Shown here: piece by piece, positions 24,060-36,058 of the stretch
Layout: each line of letters begins with the position of its first letter
Numbering within the stretch: position 1 is the stretch's first letter
Assembly: GCA_012931725.1 (NCBI GenBank)
Contig: CM022946.1
Span: 55,946,164-56,010,163, forward strand
Reading direction: 5' to 3'
From: Litsea cubeba
Taxonomy: Eukaryota; Streptophyta; Magnoliopsida; Laurales; Lauraceae
DNA length: 64,000 bases
Notes under the pieces: generated by a model
Seen by the model: only the letters and a program-made list of their open reading frames with translations
Databases searched by the model: none
Told to the model about the DNA's origin: nothing
Position numbers and translations under genes: made by a program

Positions 24060-24568
24060 GGGCACGTTTGGCAATGGTCCCCAGCAAGGAATCCTTGCCA
24101 TTTTTCCGTGGATGCGAGGAAAAGCCATGTATGGAAGCAAATCCTGTTGTATGAGCAATAAATCAGTGGAAGAGAGAATAACGTCGGTCAGACCTCCCCC
24201 CATCGCGCGGAATTGCGGATGAACAATGTTTCTTTTTGCTGTGGAAACCTATCTTATGGGTCCCACAATTAAGATCTGAACTGTCCATCATGTTAAGAAG
24301 GTCCAAAACGGCTACACAATCAAATATCAGCTGTTGATTCCTCATATATTTTGAGATATTTACAAAAACAGTCCAAACAATTTGATCATGATTTCTAGAT
24401 TTGTGGGTCTTGTTTCCAAAATCCAAACCGTCCAGTATCTTTAGAATGCCTAAAACAGTTACTAGTTCAAATTTGGTAGCCTAATTCATCATGGATTGTT
24501 AGAAAGAAGTAAAAAACCTTCTAACCGTTGATCATCCACACTGGAACAACGTTTCTGCACATGAATAG

Positions 24569-25147
24569 TGATGATGACTAAATTAGTTTCGGACACCACC
24601 GGTCAAGTAATAAATGATGAATGGGGTAATTAAAGAGGAGAGAGAGATTATAGTGGTTCAGTCGGTATGACCTACGTCCACTTCAGAACGGCAGAGGTCG
24701 CCGGATGTTTATATATCAAGTGTGCAGAGATTACAAGGTAGGAGAATAAAAGAAAGTGTGTAGAAGGGAAATATTTCTTACCCCCTAAGTGCTGGTGGGG
24801 CTCTTCTATTTATAGTCTTCCCCTAACAGATAGGGACGACTTTACAGCAACGTTTGCTCTACTTTGATGGAGTCTTCGAACTACCCTCGATACACGAGGC
24901 AGGTGAGATATTCTCCACATGAATTGGTAAAAGCGGGTTAACAACTCTTTCCGAAGTGACGTGGGTTGCCTTGACGTGGCCAGACTTCGTAGAGTTGAGG
25001 TCCGAACCTCAATGGACTCGGATCTTCACAGATTTAGGCCCTGGCTCGTCATGGACCGGGTCACTTGGGCCTGACTCATCGTCAAAGACTGGGTCACTTG
25101 CACCTGACTCATCATTACAAACTGGGTCACTTGGACCTGACTCATCA
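24569..25147 (-). repeat. 3' LTR of the Tat gypsy element
   Basis: 579 bp, same length as its partner. It carries three tandem copies of a 24-30-bp phrase '(t/a)gggtcacttg(g/c)(g/a)cctgactcatc' at its end. Next to it inside (25148-25160) is tttgcccctcaa, which is a polypurine tract on the minus strand. Confidence 0.93.
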
Positions 25148-25383
25148 TTTGCCCCTCAATGCCCCGCTTTCAAAGAAGCTTTGAAAGGGGGGCATTTCAA
25201 ATATCTAGGTCTCTTTTCCCTTCCAATAATTTCTAGCAGTCTTTCCTTTTTCCACTCAGATGTGTTTTTTGGAAGAGTCCGGTAGTTTGGGGCTCTTATC
25301 TTGAAACCCTAGGCTATAAAACTCATTCTTTGAAAACCCTATGCATTCCAAAGGATTAGGAAAAAGTTGGAGTTTTCAAGGTT

Positions 25384-28076
25384 ATGGAGCACCTAAGTGG
25401 AGAAGGGTCATCCGAGATGAAGAAGATGACCCTGCAACTTGCAGGAAAAAATGCCCCAGGCGTTGTCAGCGACCAGGCTTCCGGTGTGAATCGTGCAGTG
25501 GAGAAGATCCCCCTGGGCGCCAGCGTGGGAGAAGAGACAGTAGCGGGCGAATGGACAGAGGGCGTTGCCCTGGTAGTCGCGACAGCGGCACGATGCCCGG
25601 CGGCAGGCGCCACCGGGGCCGCGGCAGGGGGCGCGGGCGCAGGGATAGCGGCGCGACGCCCGGCGGCGGCAGCGGACGCGGGCGAGGGGACGGGCGCCGC
25701 CCAGGCTGTGGCAGCGGGACGCCTGGCGGCGGGAGCCGCCCAGGTCGTAGCAGCAGCGGGCGCGGGCGCAGGACTCGACGCTCGGGGGCAGGCGCTGCCC
25801 AGGCTGCAGCAGCGGTCGCGGGTTCGGGGACAGCGGCAGGCGCCGCCCAGGCCGCGGCAGCGGGCGCGGGCGCAGGGACGCGACGCCCGGCAGAGGGCGC
25901 TGCCCAGGCTGCGGCAGCGGTCGCGGGTTCGGGGACAGCGGAGGGCCGGCCGCCCATGCCGCGGTAGCGGGCGCGGGCGCAGGGACTGCGGCAGCGGGCG
26001 AGGAGACAGTTGCTGGTCCGTTACACATGAAGGAAATTAGAGACAGTCCTCCTACCAATGTGTTAGGGAAGTTGCGTTCTCGCCATAAAAAGTATCGAGG
26101 AAAAGTTGTTGTTAACGATGACGGATCCAAGGTGAGCACTCTTTTTAGTGTGTTCAAAACTGATGGTGATATTTTGAAGATTGCAGTTTCTTATCATATT
26201 CCTCCCATCATGTTGTGTCGCCGGGCCGAGATGGATGAGCCTGCTTGCGATGACTCCTCTGGTGACATTGTCATCTATGAGGAGATGCTCGAAGCTGGGT
26301 TGAGGTTTCCCATGTCCTCCATTTGCCGCATTCTCCCTTACTTTTCATTGACCCCGGGGCGGTTAGCACCCAATGGCTGGAGGGTTATGCTGGGCTTTCT
26401 TGTACTATGGAGGAAAGTACATCACGAGGACACTTCTCCTGCGGAGTTTCATGCTGCCTATAATTTGATTGAGTCCCCGACCCCTAACAGGGGATGGTAC
26501 TATTTTACCCCAGGGGTGGCAAGCTACTCACGGGATTGCGTTCCAATTGCCACAGTTGGAAATCCCGTTTCTTCTTCATTGGTGGGGAGTGGGTCTCTGA
26601 GGTAGATCGGCCTTTGGTGCCCACACGATGGGCTAACGCCAAAAAACTCGGTACGCCCTTTGATTGCTCCTTCTTTTACATTTTTTATGCATGTACGTGC
26701 TCATTGTCTTCTTGCAGATCCTCCAGTGCTTTCCGCGGATCAGGAGCGGAAGCTACAGGCTATGAGAGTTCACCCTGACAAGGACTTGGGAGTTCTCCTT
26801 CCCAAAGAGAGTGGAAGGACTAGTGGACCCCCTCCTGACCCTTCTTCTTTTGGTAGGACTGGTGGGCCTCATCCGGGATCTTCTGCCAAAAGAAAAAGTA
26901 TGCACTTCCGCTTTAGCAATAGTTTTTTATTTACCTGATATTCTGTATCTAAGTAACACCATTGTTTTTGCAGCAATAGACAGACAGGTGATTTTGGCCC
27001 GCCTCTCTGGTAGGAGTACCCCTCCCTCCAAGGCGGCGAGGATAGATAACGCCTCTCCAGGGACCTCTCTACCTGCGACTTTGGAGGTGAGCTCTCCTCT
27101 ATCCACCCCTGCTACGGGGCCTCGGGCGTGTCTCCATCGGGTGGTCTCTCCTGTGGTGCCTTCCCAGCCAGCGACCTCCGTTGACAAGACTGTTACTCCG
27201 GAGTCTTCCTCTCGGGGCATGCCTTCTGCCCCTCGTTTGTGTCCTCCAGGCTCGGGAACTTCTACAGGGGCACCGGCTTGGGCTGGCCCCATGCTAGGCA
27301 ACCCGCTGGTGATCCGGGAAAAGCTCGGGAGATTTGTGTTTCCGCCCGAGGTTATGCAGATTAATGCTTTGGGCACCGAGGGGATTATAAATAAGTTTTT
27401 GGAAGGTCTGGCTCAGGTAAAGGTTTACTGTTCCTCTTTCTCCAGATTTTTTTTTTTATATATGCACTATCTCATTTCCTTTGTTCCTCTTTTTCAGGCC
27501 TCCACTGCAATCGTCTGTTTGTTGTCAAGGGCCCTATCTCATAGTCAGCTGAAACAAGATAATGAGACTGTGCAAAAGGAGCTCTCCGCTGCTCAAGGAA
27601 GGATTACTGCTCTTGAAGCTGCTAGAAGGGCTTCCGAGGTTGATCTTACGGCGGCCTGCGAGAGGGCGACCAGGCTTGAGATTGAGCTCTCAGCCGCCCA
27701 TGAGAGGGCGGCCAAGGCAGAGGCTGAGCTTGTGAAGGCCCATGAGAGGGCTTCGCTCAGTGAGGCTAAGCTTGCACAGACCCGTGAGAGGGTGAGGCTC
27801 AGAGAGACTGTCATGGAGTCAGAGATGAGGGCGGCACATGAGAGAGCTTCTCAAGCTGAGGAGAGGGCTGACCTGGCTGAGAGGGACTTAGCGAATGGCC
27901 TCGCTGATGCCTTCATTGACGGCTATGATGAGCTCCGTGGGAAGATCTCTGCTGCTTTCCCAGATATTGACCTCTCAGGCTTCGTGCCAACCGAGGCGCC
28001 TGATGGTGGCAGTGGCAGCTCTCATGATGCCGAGGATGATGATGAGGAGGATGAGGGCAGCTTCGAGAGTGATTAG
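25384..28076 (+). pseudogene. Antisense intron-containing gene of the Tat element (Transposase_28-like)
   Basis: It lies between pol and the 3' LTR, on the strand opposite gag-pol. Exons as read: 25384-26650, 26718-26897, 26974-27416 and 27498-28076 (TAG), with GT-AG introns of 67, 76 and 81 bp; phases agree at all three junctions. Exon 1 begins MEHLSGEGSSEMKK, passes a GC-rich array, then encodes a domain resembling the 'putative gypsy type transposon' family (PF04195): EEMLEAGLRFPMSSICRILP and NGWRVMLGFLVLW. Exon 4 is a long Ala/Glu/Arg coiled coil of repeated AHERA units ending in an acidic tail (DAEDDDEEDEGSFESD). Antisense ORFs of this type are known from Tat-lineage elements; their role is unknown. 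Two lesions: the reading frame changes across the 25548-26015 array, and one base is missing near 26511 in the domain. Confidence 0.8.
25531..26016. repeat. GC-rich minisatellite array inside the antisense gene
   Basis: About 470 bp of gggcgc/gcgggcgcgggcgcagg/ccaggctgcggcagcgg phrases, open in several frames on both strands. The array is bracketed by two versions of the same phrase (gaagagacagtagcggg at 25531 and gaggagacagttgctgg at 26000), offset 469 bp. Removing one period would connect the upstream and downstream frames directly, so the array looks like a late expansion that broke the gene. Confidence 0.8.
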
Positions 28077-28289
28077 AGAGTAGGAGACTTTTTGCTGTAT
28101 TTTTTTTTTTTAGAAAGGCGACATACAGCCAAACTTTTTGGAAACTGAATGAAAAATGCAAGGATCTTTCCCGATAAAACATTTTATTCATCCATTGCTT
28201 ATTGTCAAACAACATTAAAGTAAACAAAGAAAGTAGAAAAGGTCACATGCACCCCTCAAACATTTTACTACTTCACCAGTTTTAAAATG

Positions 28290-29386
28290 TTACTGGTAGT
28301 ACCTCTTCAAATGTTCCGCGTTCCATGGATGAAGTAAGACCTTTCCCTCAGAATCCTGGATCCTGTAAGTGCCTGGTCTCACTACTTCTGTTAGGAGGTA
28401 GGGCCCTTCCCAGTTTGGTCCCAACTTTCCTTCGCGAGAGTCTTTTGTGGCGAGGATCATCTTTTTGAGGACCAAGTCTCCAGGTTGAAAGGAACGAGGC
28501 TTTACCCTCGAGTTGTAGTACTTTGCCATGCGCCGTTTGTACTCCGCATTCCAGACCATAGCCATCTCCCTTGCCTCCTCTACTAAATCGAGGTTGATGC
28601 GGAGTCCTTCCTCGTTGGGTGACCGGGTCATGGAGGTGAACCCTTAAGGAATGGACACCTATCTCAACAGGGATGACTGCCTCAGTCCCAAAAGCGAAAG
28701 AGAAAGGGGTTTCTCCAGTAGGAGTTCTTGGTGTGGTTCGATAGGCCCATAACACTCCTGGGAGCTCGTCGACCCAAAGACCCTTCGCTCTTTCGAGCCT
28801 TGTCTTTAGGTTGCGTAGGACCGTTCTTACCATGACTTCCGCTTGCCCATTTGCCTGTGGGTGTGCCGAGCTGGAATGAGGCTACTTTATCTGGAAGTCG
28901 GAGCAGAAAGAATTGAAGAGTTTATTATCGAACTGCTTGGCATTGTCACTAACAATGGCATGAGGTATCTCAAAGCGGCAGACAAGGTTTTTCCAGACGA
29001 AGTCTTTTACCTTGGAGTCTGTTATTCTTGCTAGGGGTTCTGCCTCCGCCCATTTTGTGAAGTAGTCGACCGCCACAACTACAAACTTGCATTGTCCTTT
29101 ACTCAAAGGAAGGGGGCCCAGGATATCAATACCCCATTTGGAGAAAGGCCATGGGCTCAAAATTGTCGTCAGCTCCTCTGGTGGCTGCCTTGGCACGGTG
29201 GCAAAGCGTTGACACTTGTCGCATTTTTTGGCATATTCTTTGGCGTCCTTTACCATGCTAGGCCAAAAGTATCATTGCCTAAGCGCTTTGTGGGAGAGGG
29301 AGCGTCCTCCTGAGTGATTCCCACAAATTCCTTCATGAATCTCTCGAAGGGCGTAGTCAGCTTCCTCAGGCGAAAGGCAAGCAGCA
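28290..29386 (-). pseudogene. Tat gypsy integrase region of pol
   Basis: On the minus strand: an HHCC zinc-binding start (IHEGICGNHSGGR ... CDKCQRF), then the DDE core with GIDILGPLPLSKG, VSDNAKQF and AHPQANGQAEVM, then a C-terminal SH3-like part (FQPGDLVLKKM, GPNWEGPYLL, NAEHLKRYYQ-stop at 28290). The catalytic D, D and E are all still visible. Lesions: a frameshift near 29386 (after SLPLLL), TGA in place of a Gly codon at 29272-29274, TAG at 28880s (after FQIK), and a frameshift near 28632. No chromodomain is present, as expected for Tat. It would insert the cDNA into host DNA, but this copy cannot make the protein. Confidence 0.88.
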
Positions 29387-30258
29387 ATGGTAAGCTGTAA
29401 CCCTTCTTGTATAGTATATTTTGTAGGAGGGTAAACTTGGTGGCTCTCATCCTAAGCTTCTTGGCCTCAAGGGGATCATCTGGCTTTGTACCTTCTTGAA
29501 GGTACGCCCTTATGGGGGTCATCCAGTTCGATTCTTCCGTTGTACGGTTGATGTTTGTGGTATCCACACCTAACTTACCCGGTTCGAACTGGTGTCCGAT
29601 GAGTGTTGGTTCTGCAGATGAGGGGTCCCATGATGAGGCGAGTCTGGTGAGGGCGTCTGTAGCCACGTTATCCCCTCTAGGGATGTGACAGATTTGGAAG
29701 TGTTGGAACCGCCGGATCAATCTCCTCACCATGCCGAGATATTCCTGCATTCTTGCTTCTTTTGTTTCGAAGTCGCCATTTACTTGATTGACTATCAATT
29801 GGGAATCACTGTAAGCGGCGAGGCACTGGTCGTCCATTTCGACCGCCAATCTCAGGCCAGAGAGGAGGGCCTCATATTCTGCTTCATTATTAGAGGCAGT
29901 AAAGTGGAGCTTCACTGCATACTTAATGGGTGCACCATCAGGGCTAATCAAAATGAGGCCAGCTCCACTTCCCTCCCTGGTTGCGGAGCCATCAACATAC
30001 AGCTTCCAAAGCGGTAGTGACGAGAAATCGGAGATCTTTGTAGGTATCTGGGCGCCCGGAAGAGCCTGGGCGCCCGAGGGAGATGTCTCGACGCCAGGAA
30101 GCGCCTGGGCGCCCGAGGGAGATGTCTGGGCGCCCGAGGATGATTTCTGGGCGCCTGGAAGAGCCTGGGCGCCCAGGGGAGATGTCTGGGCGCCCGAGGA
30201 AAAGGTCTGGGCATCTTTGGGGAACTCCTGGGGAATGTCTGCTGGGGATTGGGTGCCC
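29387..30258 (-). pseudogene. Second (archaeal-type) RNase H of Tat pol plus Gly-Ala-Gln-rich linker
   Basis: After a TAG (30261-30263) that ends the RT-RNH frame, the same frame continues through a linker built of repeated GAQTSPSGAQALP units (30236-30048). It then enters an RNase H domain: KLYVDGSATREGSGAG, NNEAEYEALLSGL, AYSDSQLIVNQVNG and IPRGDNVATDALTRLA. These give the D-E-D-D acidic set. A second, archaeal-type RNase H is a hallmark of Tat elements. The neighbouring first RNase H has lost its first Asp (LYFYLSAS instead of a T-D-A-S type motif), so this domain would have been the active one. The frame then runs on into the integrase connection and frameshifts near 29386. Confidence 0.85.
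30048..30236. repeat. tgggcgccc minisatellite in Tat pol linker
   Basis: Seven clear tgggcgcc cores plus one degenerate core, spaced about 21-24 bp apart with alternating spacers (ggaagagcc and gagggagatgtc types). The period keeps the pol frame and encodes the GAQ/TSPS/ALP linker between the two RNase H domains. Confidence 0.9.
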
Positions 30259-30260
30259 CT

Positions 30261-30935
30261 CTAGGTGTCCTTGACGGGTGGTAGATTGATTTGTACGTCT
30301 GGGCTCGAAGGCAGCGATGTGGGAGGCTCATTTGTCTCCCCCTCAGCGTGTGTAAACTCCGCAAGAAAGTCTGCCAGAGCTTGCGCTTTGATGGCCACCC
30401 TTGGTTGGTACCGAACATCGAACTCGCCCAATTCAACTGCCCACTTAAGGAGTCTCCCGGATACTTTTGGCTTTCCCAATACTCTCTTCAGCGGTTGATC
30501 AGAAACTACCACAATTATATGGCTCTGAAAATAGTGCCGCATGCGCCTTGCTGTCAAGATGAGGGCGAGCGCTAGTTTTTCTAGCTCTAAATACCTGATT
30601 TCTGCTCCTCGATATGCTTTGCTCACATAATAGATGGGCTTTTGCACTCCATCATGGTTTCTGATGAGAACAGAGATGACTGTTGAGGGGGAAGCAGAGA
30701 GATAAAAATATAACACCTCGCCCGATGCAGCATGTGAAAGAAGAGGTGGTGCGGTCAAGTAGGCTTTAAGTTTATAGAAGGCCTCCTCAGCCTCGGGTCC
30801 CCATTCGAAAGCTTTTCGAAGGATTTTGAAGAAAGGTAAGCACTTGTCTGCAAACTTGGAAACAAATCTGTTAAGTGCTGCAATCCTTCCATTGAGGCGC
30901 TGCAACTCCTTGGTGGAAGAGGGCGACCTCATGTC
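30261..30935 (-). pseudogene. Tat gypsy pol: RT C-terminal part and first RNase H (downstream of copia insertion)
   Basis: Read on the minus strand it continues the RT from the copia target site: STKELQRLNGRIAALNRFVSK, WGPEAEEAFYKLKAYL, then KPIYYVSKAYRGAEIRYLELEKLALAL, VVVSDQPLKRVLGKP and LADFLAEF. The TSD sequence AAGTA lies at the junction on both sides, and the frame would be continuous with 36293 once the copia is removed. The frame ends at TAG 30261-30263. The start of the related open frame at 31067 lies in copia LTR sequence and is not real. Confidence 0.88.
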
Positions 30936-30940
30936 AAGTA

Positions 30941-31169
30941 TGTCATTAATGGAAGAAGCATTCAGATATGAGAGAAAGAGAGAGAGATGTGGAGATGAAA
31001 GTCGTCCTTTGCATGGTCGACTGAGAGCTATCTTTAAAGGGTTAAATCCCTGATTACATTCTAACAATGCTTATCTATTAATTACACTTGGATTTAGATC
31101 CATACTAATAGCTAACAACTAACTAGTGAATGGGCCTGATATATTGGACCTGGAGGCCCAGGATTGACA
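30941..31169 (-). repeat. 3' LTR of nested copia
   Basis: 229 bp, identical by eye to 36059-36287. Contains a short (GA)n tract near its start. Confidence 0.95.
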
Positions 31170-31176
31170 CCCCCCC

Positions 31177-34100
31177 TCAAATTGATGCGGGAGTGTCATA
31201 AAGCAGCAATTTGGAGACAAGAAACTGATGTCGAGGCCGAGGAAGTCCCTTAGTGAAGATATCTGCAAACTGAAACTCTGTAGGGACGTGAGGTAGACTG
31301 ATAACAGCACGCTTGTATTCATCTCGAATAAAGTGGCAATCAACCTCTATGTGTTTTGTGCGTTCATGAAGAACAGGATTTTCAGTGATCCTGATTGCCC
31401 CAGTATTATCTGCATTCAAGGAAGTGGGAGAGTCCTGCTTAAATCCAAGTTCCGAAAGAAGTCCCCGAAGCCATAGGATTTCAGAACAAGCAGAGGACAT
31501 AGCCCGATATTCAGCCTCTGTGGAAGATTTGGAGACCCGTTCTTGTTTCTTGCATTTCCAGGAGATGAGAGATTGACCGAGGGTACATACACCAACCAGT
31601 GGTGGATCGTCTGGTATCCGGACATCCTGCCCAGTCAGCATCTGCATAAGCAGTCAGAAGTAGACGATTATCCTTTGGATAATATAAACCACGAGCTCTA
31701 GTACCCAATAAATACCGGATAATGCGCTTCACTGCGGTCAGATGAAGGTGACGAGGAGACGTCATGAATTGGCTGACAAGATTGACAGCATAAGATATGT
31801 CAGGCCTGGTGACGGTGAGATAGACAAGACTGCCAACAAGTCTCCGGTATGTATGTGGATCAGGAAGAAGATCTCCATCATCTTTACTCAACTTAAGATT
31901 GACTTCAAGCGGTGTATCAACTGAGGAAGAGTTATCGAGATCAGCAAGCTCAATAAGATCTGTCGCATATTTGTGTTGATTGATAAACAGGCCTTTTGAA
32001 GACTGATGTATTTCTAAGCCCAAAAAATAATGTAGAGGACCCAGATCCTTCATATGGAATGAATCCCGAAGAGAGGCCTGAATAGATTTTATCATAGCAT
32101 CATCAGTTCCGGTGATAATGATATCATCAACATATACGAGGAGAACAGTAAAGCCAGTTGATGCGTGGTTCATAAAAAGAGATGGATCATATGGACTTTG
32201 AGTAAAGCCAATCGTGCCTAACCGATCTTTGAATTTATCAAACCACGCTCGGGGAGCTTGCTTGAGACCGTAAAGAGATCTGTGTAAGCGACATACAGAT
32301 TTCTTAGACGGAGAGGTGACTCCTTGTGGTATCCGCATATAGACTTCTTCTTTCAAGTCCCCATGTAGAAAAGCATTCTTGACATCCATTTGGTACAATG
32401 GCCAAGATTGAGAAGCAGCAATGGCGAGAAGGAGCCGAACAGTTGTCATTTTTGCAACTGGCGCAAATGTCTCTTCATAGTCAATGCCATACGCTTGGCG
32501 GTTGCCAAGTGCCACAAGTCGAGCTTTGTGTCTATCCAAGGAGCCATCTGATTTGAGCTTGATCGAGTAGATCCATTTGCAACCGATAGGTTTAACTGAA
32601 GAAGGACATTCCACAATATCCCAGGTGTGATTCTGGGTCAATGCATCTAATTCAACTTTCATGGCCTGGTTCCAACAATCATGTTGCACAGCCTGCAAAT
32701 AAGAACTTGGGATGGAAACCGAGGATAGTGTTGTCATCAAGGAAGCATGGGTAAAGCCATACCGCTCAGGAGGATGAGAAATTCTGGAGGAGCGACGCAA
32801 AATACTAGTAGATGTGGGACCAGTTGTCGGAGGATCAGGAGGGTGGGCATCTGCAGTGGTAGGATTTTCCCTTCGATGATACACAAAATCAGGATTAAAC
32901 CGTGTAACAGTTGGTTTTTCAGAAAAGCCAGGTAACACCGTTGTGGAAAATGGAGAAGGACAATCCAAGTATTTTTGAAAAAAATAATGATTTTCGAAGA
33001 AAATAACATTACGAGAGATCCTGGTGCGACGAGCCATTGGATCATAGCAAACAAAACCCTTTTGGTTAGTTGCATATCCTAAAAAAACACACCTGCTAGA
33101 TTGGGCCGTTAATTTTGTGCGCTCTGTGGGAGGCAGATGAACGAAGCAAACACACCCAAAGGTATGTAGATGAGTAAAGGTAGGATGGTGACCATAAAGT
33201 TTAAAATGTGGTGTTAATTGGGCAATGGTGGGTGATGGAAGACGGTTTATGAGATGGACTGCAGTGGTAAGAGCTTCAGTCCAAAAACGTGGAGGAACAG
33301 AGGATTCAATGAGAAGAGTCCTCGTGACATCAAGAAGATGTCTGTTTTTCCGTTCTGCAACGCCATTTTGTTGAGGAGTATATGGACAAGTACGTTGAGA
33401 TACAATTCCTCGACTCTTTAGGAAAGATTGAAAATCAGTGGAGACATACTCCCCCCCTGAATCGGAGCGCAAAGTTTTAATGCATTTGGAAAATTGAGTG
33501 TTAACATAGCTAAGGAAAATTTTAAATGCATTAAGAACATCAGATTTAGAATGTAACAAATAAACCCATGTAAATCTGCTGTAATCATCAATAAATGTAA
33601 CAAAGTATTTGAAATGACCATGAGAAATGGTAGGAGCAATGCCCCAAACATCACTGTGGATTAAATCAAAACATTCATTGCTACGAGTTGTAGAGTTAGA
33701 AAAAGGTAAAGTTTTACTTTTTCCTAATTTACAAGCATCACACTCAAATGAAACAGAATCAATAGGTTTATTTAACAATCCAGTTTGAAACAAAGTGGAC
33801 AATGTAGCAGCATTCGGGTGACCAAGTCTATTATGCCACAACCGAGAATTATTAGGAAGTAAAAAACAAAACAACTGATTCCAAGGTTTATTTTGAATAA
33901 ATGGAGATACTGGTAACGTAAAAAGCCTGCCACGTTTAGGCCCCCTCGCGATCACCGCCCCCGACTCCTGGTCCTGCACAACACAACCAGAAGAAGAAAA
34001 GGAGACATTGCAATTATTTTCAACTAATTGACCCACAGATACTAAATTGGTAGCAAGATGAGGGGAGACAAAAACATCTGTTAATGGAAAAGGGCCAGGA

Positions 34101-35287
34101 GCATCGCCCACAGAGTGGATTGGAAGGCGGTCTCCATTGGCAGTTTGAACAGAATGAGTGCCAGTGTAGGGGACAACATGATGTAGATTGGTGGGTGAGG
34201 AGGTCATGTGATTACTAGCTCCAGAATCTAAATACCATGTATTAGAAAGGGACGGACTAGTACCTGAAATGTTCATCGATGACAGGGCATTGATAATCAT
34301 CTGATTTACCATAGCCGGAGTAATGGGAGCGGGTGACTGTGTTTGTGAAGAGGAACCAGGCTGTGAGGATGAATCAAATGGCAATGAACCAGTGAAATCA
34401 GACGATGCATATTGTGGGGTGACAGCCGTGTAAGCACTTGGAGTTGACTGTCCATAGGGGCGAGAAGCAGAATTGCGAGCCTTCTTCCGACACTCTTCAA
34501 TGCCATGTCCAACAGCCTTACAATATTTACAGACCTTCAGCTTGCATTGATTGGCATAATGGCCATATTTCTGACAGTTGTAACACTGTACTTTACTGAT
34601 GTCTCGAGGAGGAGGTCTGGTTTTAGCAGCAAAGGCAAGCGGAGCTTCAGTGGAATCCTTATGTTCAATTGCAATTTTGGTAACAAGGCGCTGTTCCTCC
34701 CGTAGAAGTTCTTGAAGACAATCATCTACGTTGGGAAGGGAAACTCGGCTCATCAAGTTGGATCGGACTGTCTCATATTCAGGGCGCAGTTTCATGAGAA
34801 ATTGGTCCCGATGGCTATCTTGTTGTAAGGAAAGAAGCTCAGGTAGAAGTGCTTCAGAGACAGTAGCAAATTTAATTTCATCATATTCTGACCATAGGAT
34901 TAGAAAGCCGGAGTAATAATCCTGGATTGAAAGTGTCCCTTGGGAGTAATTTGCAATGTCTAATTCCAATTGAAACTGACGTGCAGCATGATGTTGATAA
35001 TATACCTTTTTAAGATATTCCCACATTTCCTTTGAGGTCTTGCAAGGTCTGAGAGACAAAATAAAATTTGGCTCTACAGAAGAAAGAATCCAAGACTTTA
35101 TTTTTGCATCTTTAGTTTTCCAAGATAGAATTTTCTTGGCATCGTCAGCAGGGAGTGTGTCAGATCCATCGATATGGGCCCACAGTTCTTTTCCTTCAAG
35201 GTATACTTGAAATTGAAATGCCCAAGACACATAGTTTTTGCCATTAAATTTCACAATAGAGGGTCCTGATTTTTCAGATGTATCCAT
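31177..35287 (-). pseudogene. Copia gag-pol polyprotein, intact except for one 1-bp frameshift
   Basis: The likely start is ATG at 35287 (MDTSEKSGPS); the frame is open further upstream but only into leader repeats. Order: gag with two CCHC knuckles (CYNCQKYGHYANQC, CKYCKAVGHGIEEC); protease TWYLDSGASNHM; integrase with HNRLGHPN...CDACKLGK zinc site and the DDE residues in DLIHSDVWG, LRSDSGGEY and QQNGVAERKNR; reverse transcriptase with QMDVKNAFLHGDL and the YVDD catalytic box (LLVYVDDIIITG); RNase H ending KHIEVDCHFIRDE and FTKGLPR, stop at 31177. Total length is 3n+1 (4,111 nt). The frame slips at a GGG run (31581-31583, plus strand) between TTGWC and the LISWKCKKQ segment, so one extra base is the only visible lesion. 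Every catalytic motif is present. Confidence 0.93.
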
Positions 35288-35319
35288 GACAAGAGAACAG
35301 AAGGCAGTGGATTCCAGCA

Positions 35320-35640
35320 GCAGTAAGCAGTAGCAATAAATTGTAGTATCAGTAGCAACCAGCAACAGAGGAGAAAATATTGACAGAATAATAAGCAGTA
35401 GCAATCAGTCAGCAGCAGTAGCAGTAGCAATGGAGAAAATCCTTGACAGAATGGAAAAAATTGCAATCCAGGAAGCAGTAGTAGCAGCAGTCAGTAGCAA
35501 TAGCAACCAGAAGATAGAAGAGAAACTATGCAGCAGTAGCAACCAGAAGACAGAAGAGAAAATATGCAGCAGTAGCAATCGCAGGCAACAAAAGGAAACA
35601 AAAAACACTGCAGTCGTCCAAGTCGGCAGCAAGGTAAACT
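35320..35640. repeat. gcagtagca-type repeats in copia leader
   Basis: Imperfect tandem phrases built on agcagtagcaaccag. They include two near-copies of 'atgcagcagtagcaa-cagaagacagaagagaaa' around 35527-35575. They lie just upstream of the gag start and leave spurious open frames on both strands. Confidence 0.75.
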
Positions 35641-36045
35641 GTACGTGGGCCCCACGTGATGAACTTGACACAGATCAGACGGTGGGGATGAAAAGAGAGG
35701 AGTTTTATGCAACTACTGGAAGTGGTCGCAGGTCGATCAAACCCAGATCGAGGAGATTGGACGGCCGAGATGAAAACATAGTGAAAAAAATGAATTTTCA
35801 CAAAAATTGGTAGAAAACCTACCTCTGATGATCAAAAAATCAGGGAGAAATCTTCAAAAATCCAAGAAGCAGTAGTCGACCAAGGTGGAGATATTCCGTT
35901 GATGTGCTGGTGATGATCCAAGGTGGGCCACGCATGATCCGAGATGATCAGGAACGATCAGAGATGATCGGCTGAAGAGAAACATCACTGGAGGGCTTCC
36001 AATGCTTGGAAGATGACTTAGGAGAAGACCATAGATGATTGACCT

Positions 36046-36057
36046 AGCTCTGATACC
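36046..36057 (-). promoter_or_regulatory. Primer-binding site of nested copia (initiator tRNA-Met)
   Basis: gctctgatacca on the plus strand is TGGTATCAGAGC on the element strand. It sits 1 nt inside the 5' LTR and is the standard site for priming minus-strand DNA synthesis. Confidence 0.93.
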
Positions 36058-36058
36058 A

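Noticed and set aside
25408..26157. Long minus-strand ORFs (249 and 163 codons) in the GC array
   Set aside because: They depend on the stop-free GC-rich repeat; no domain and not in frame with gypsy pol.
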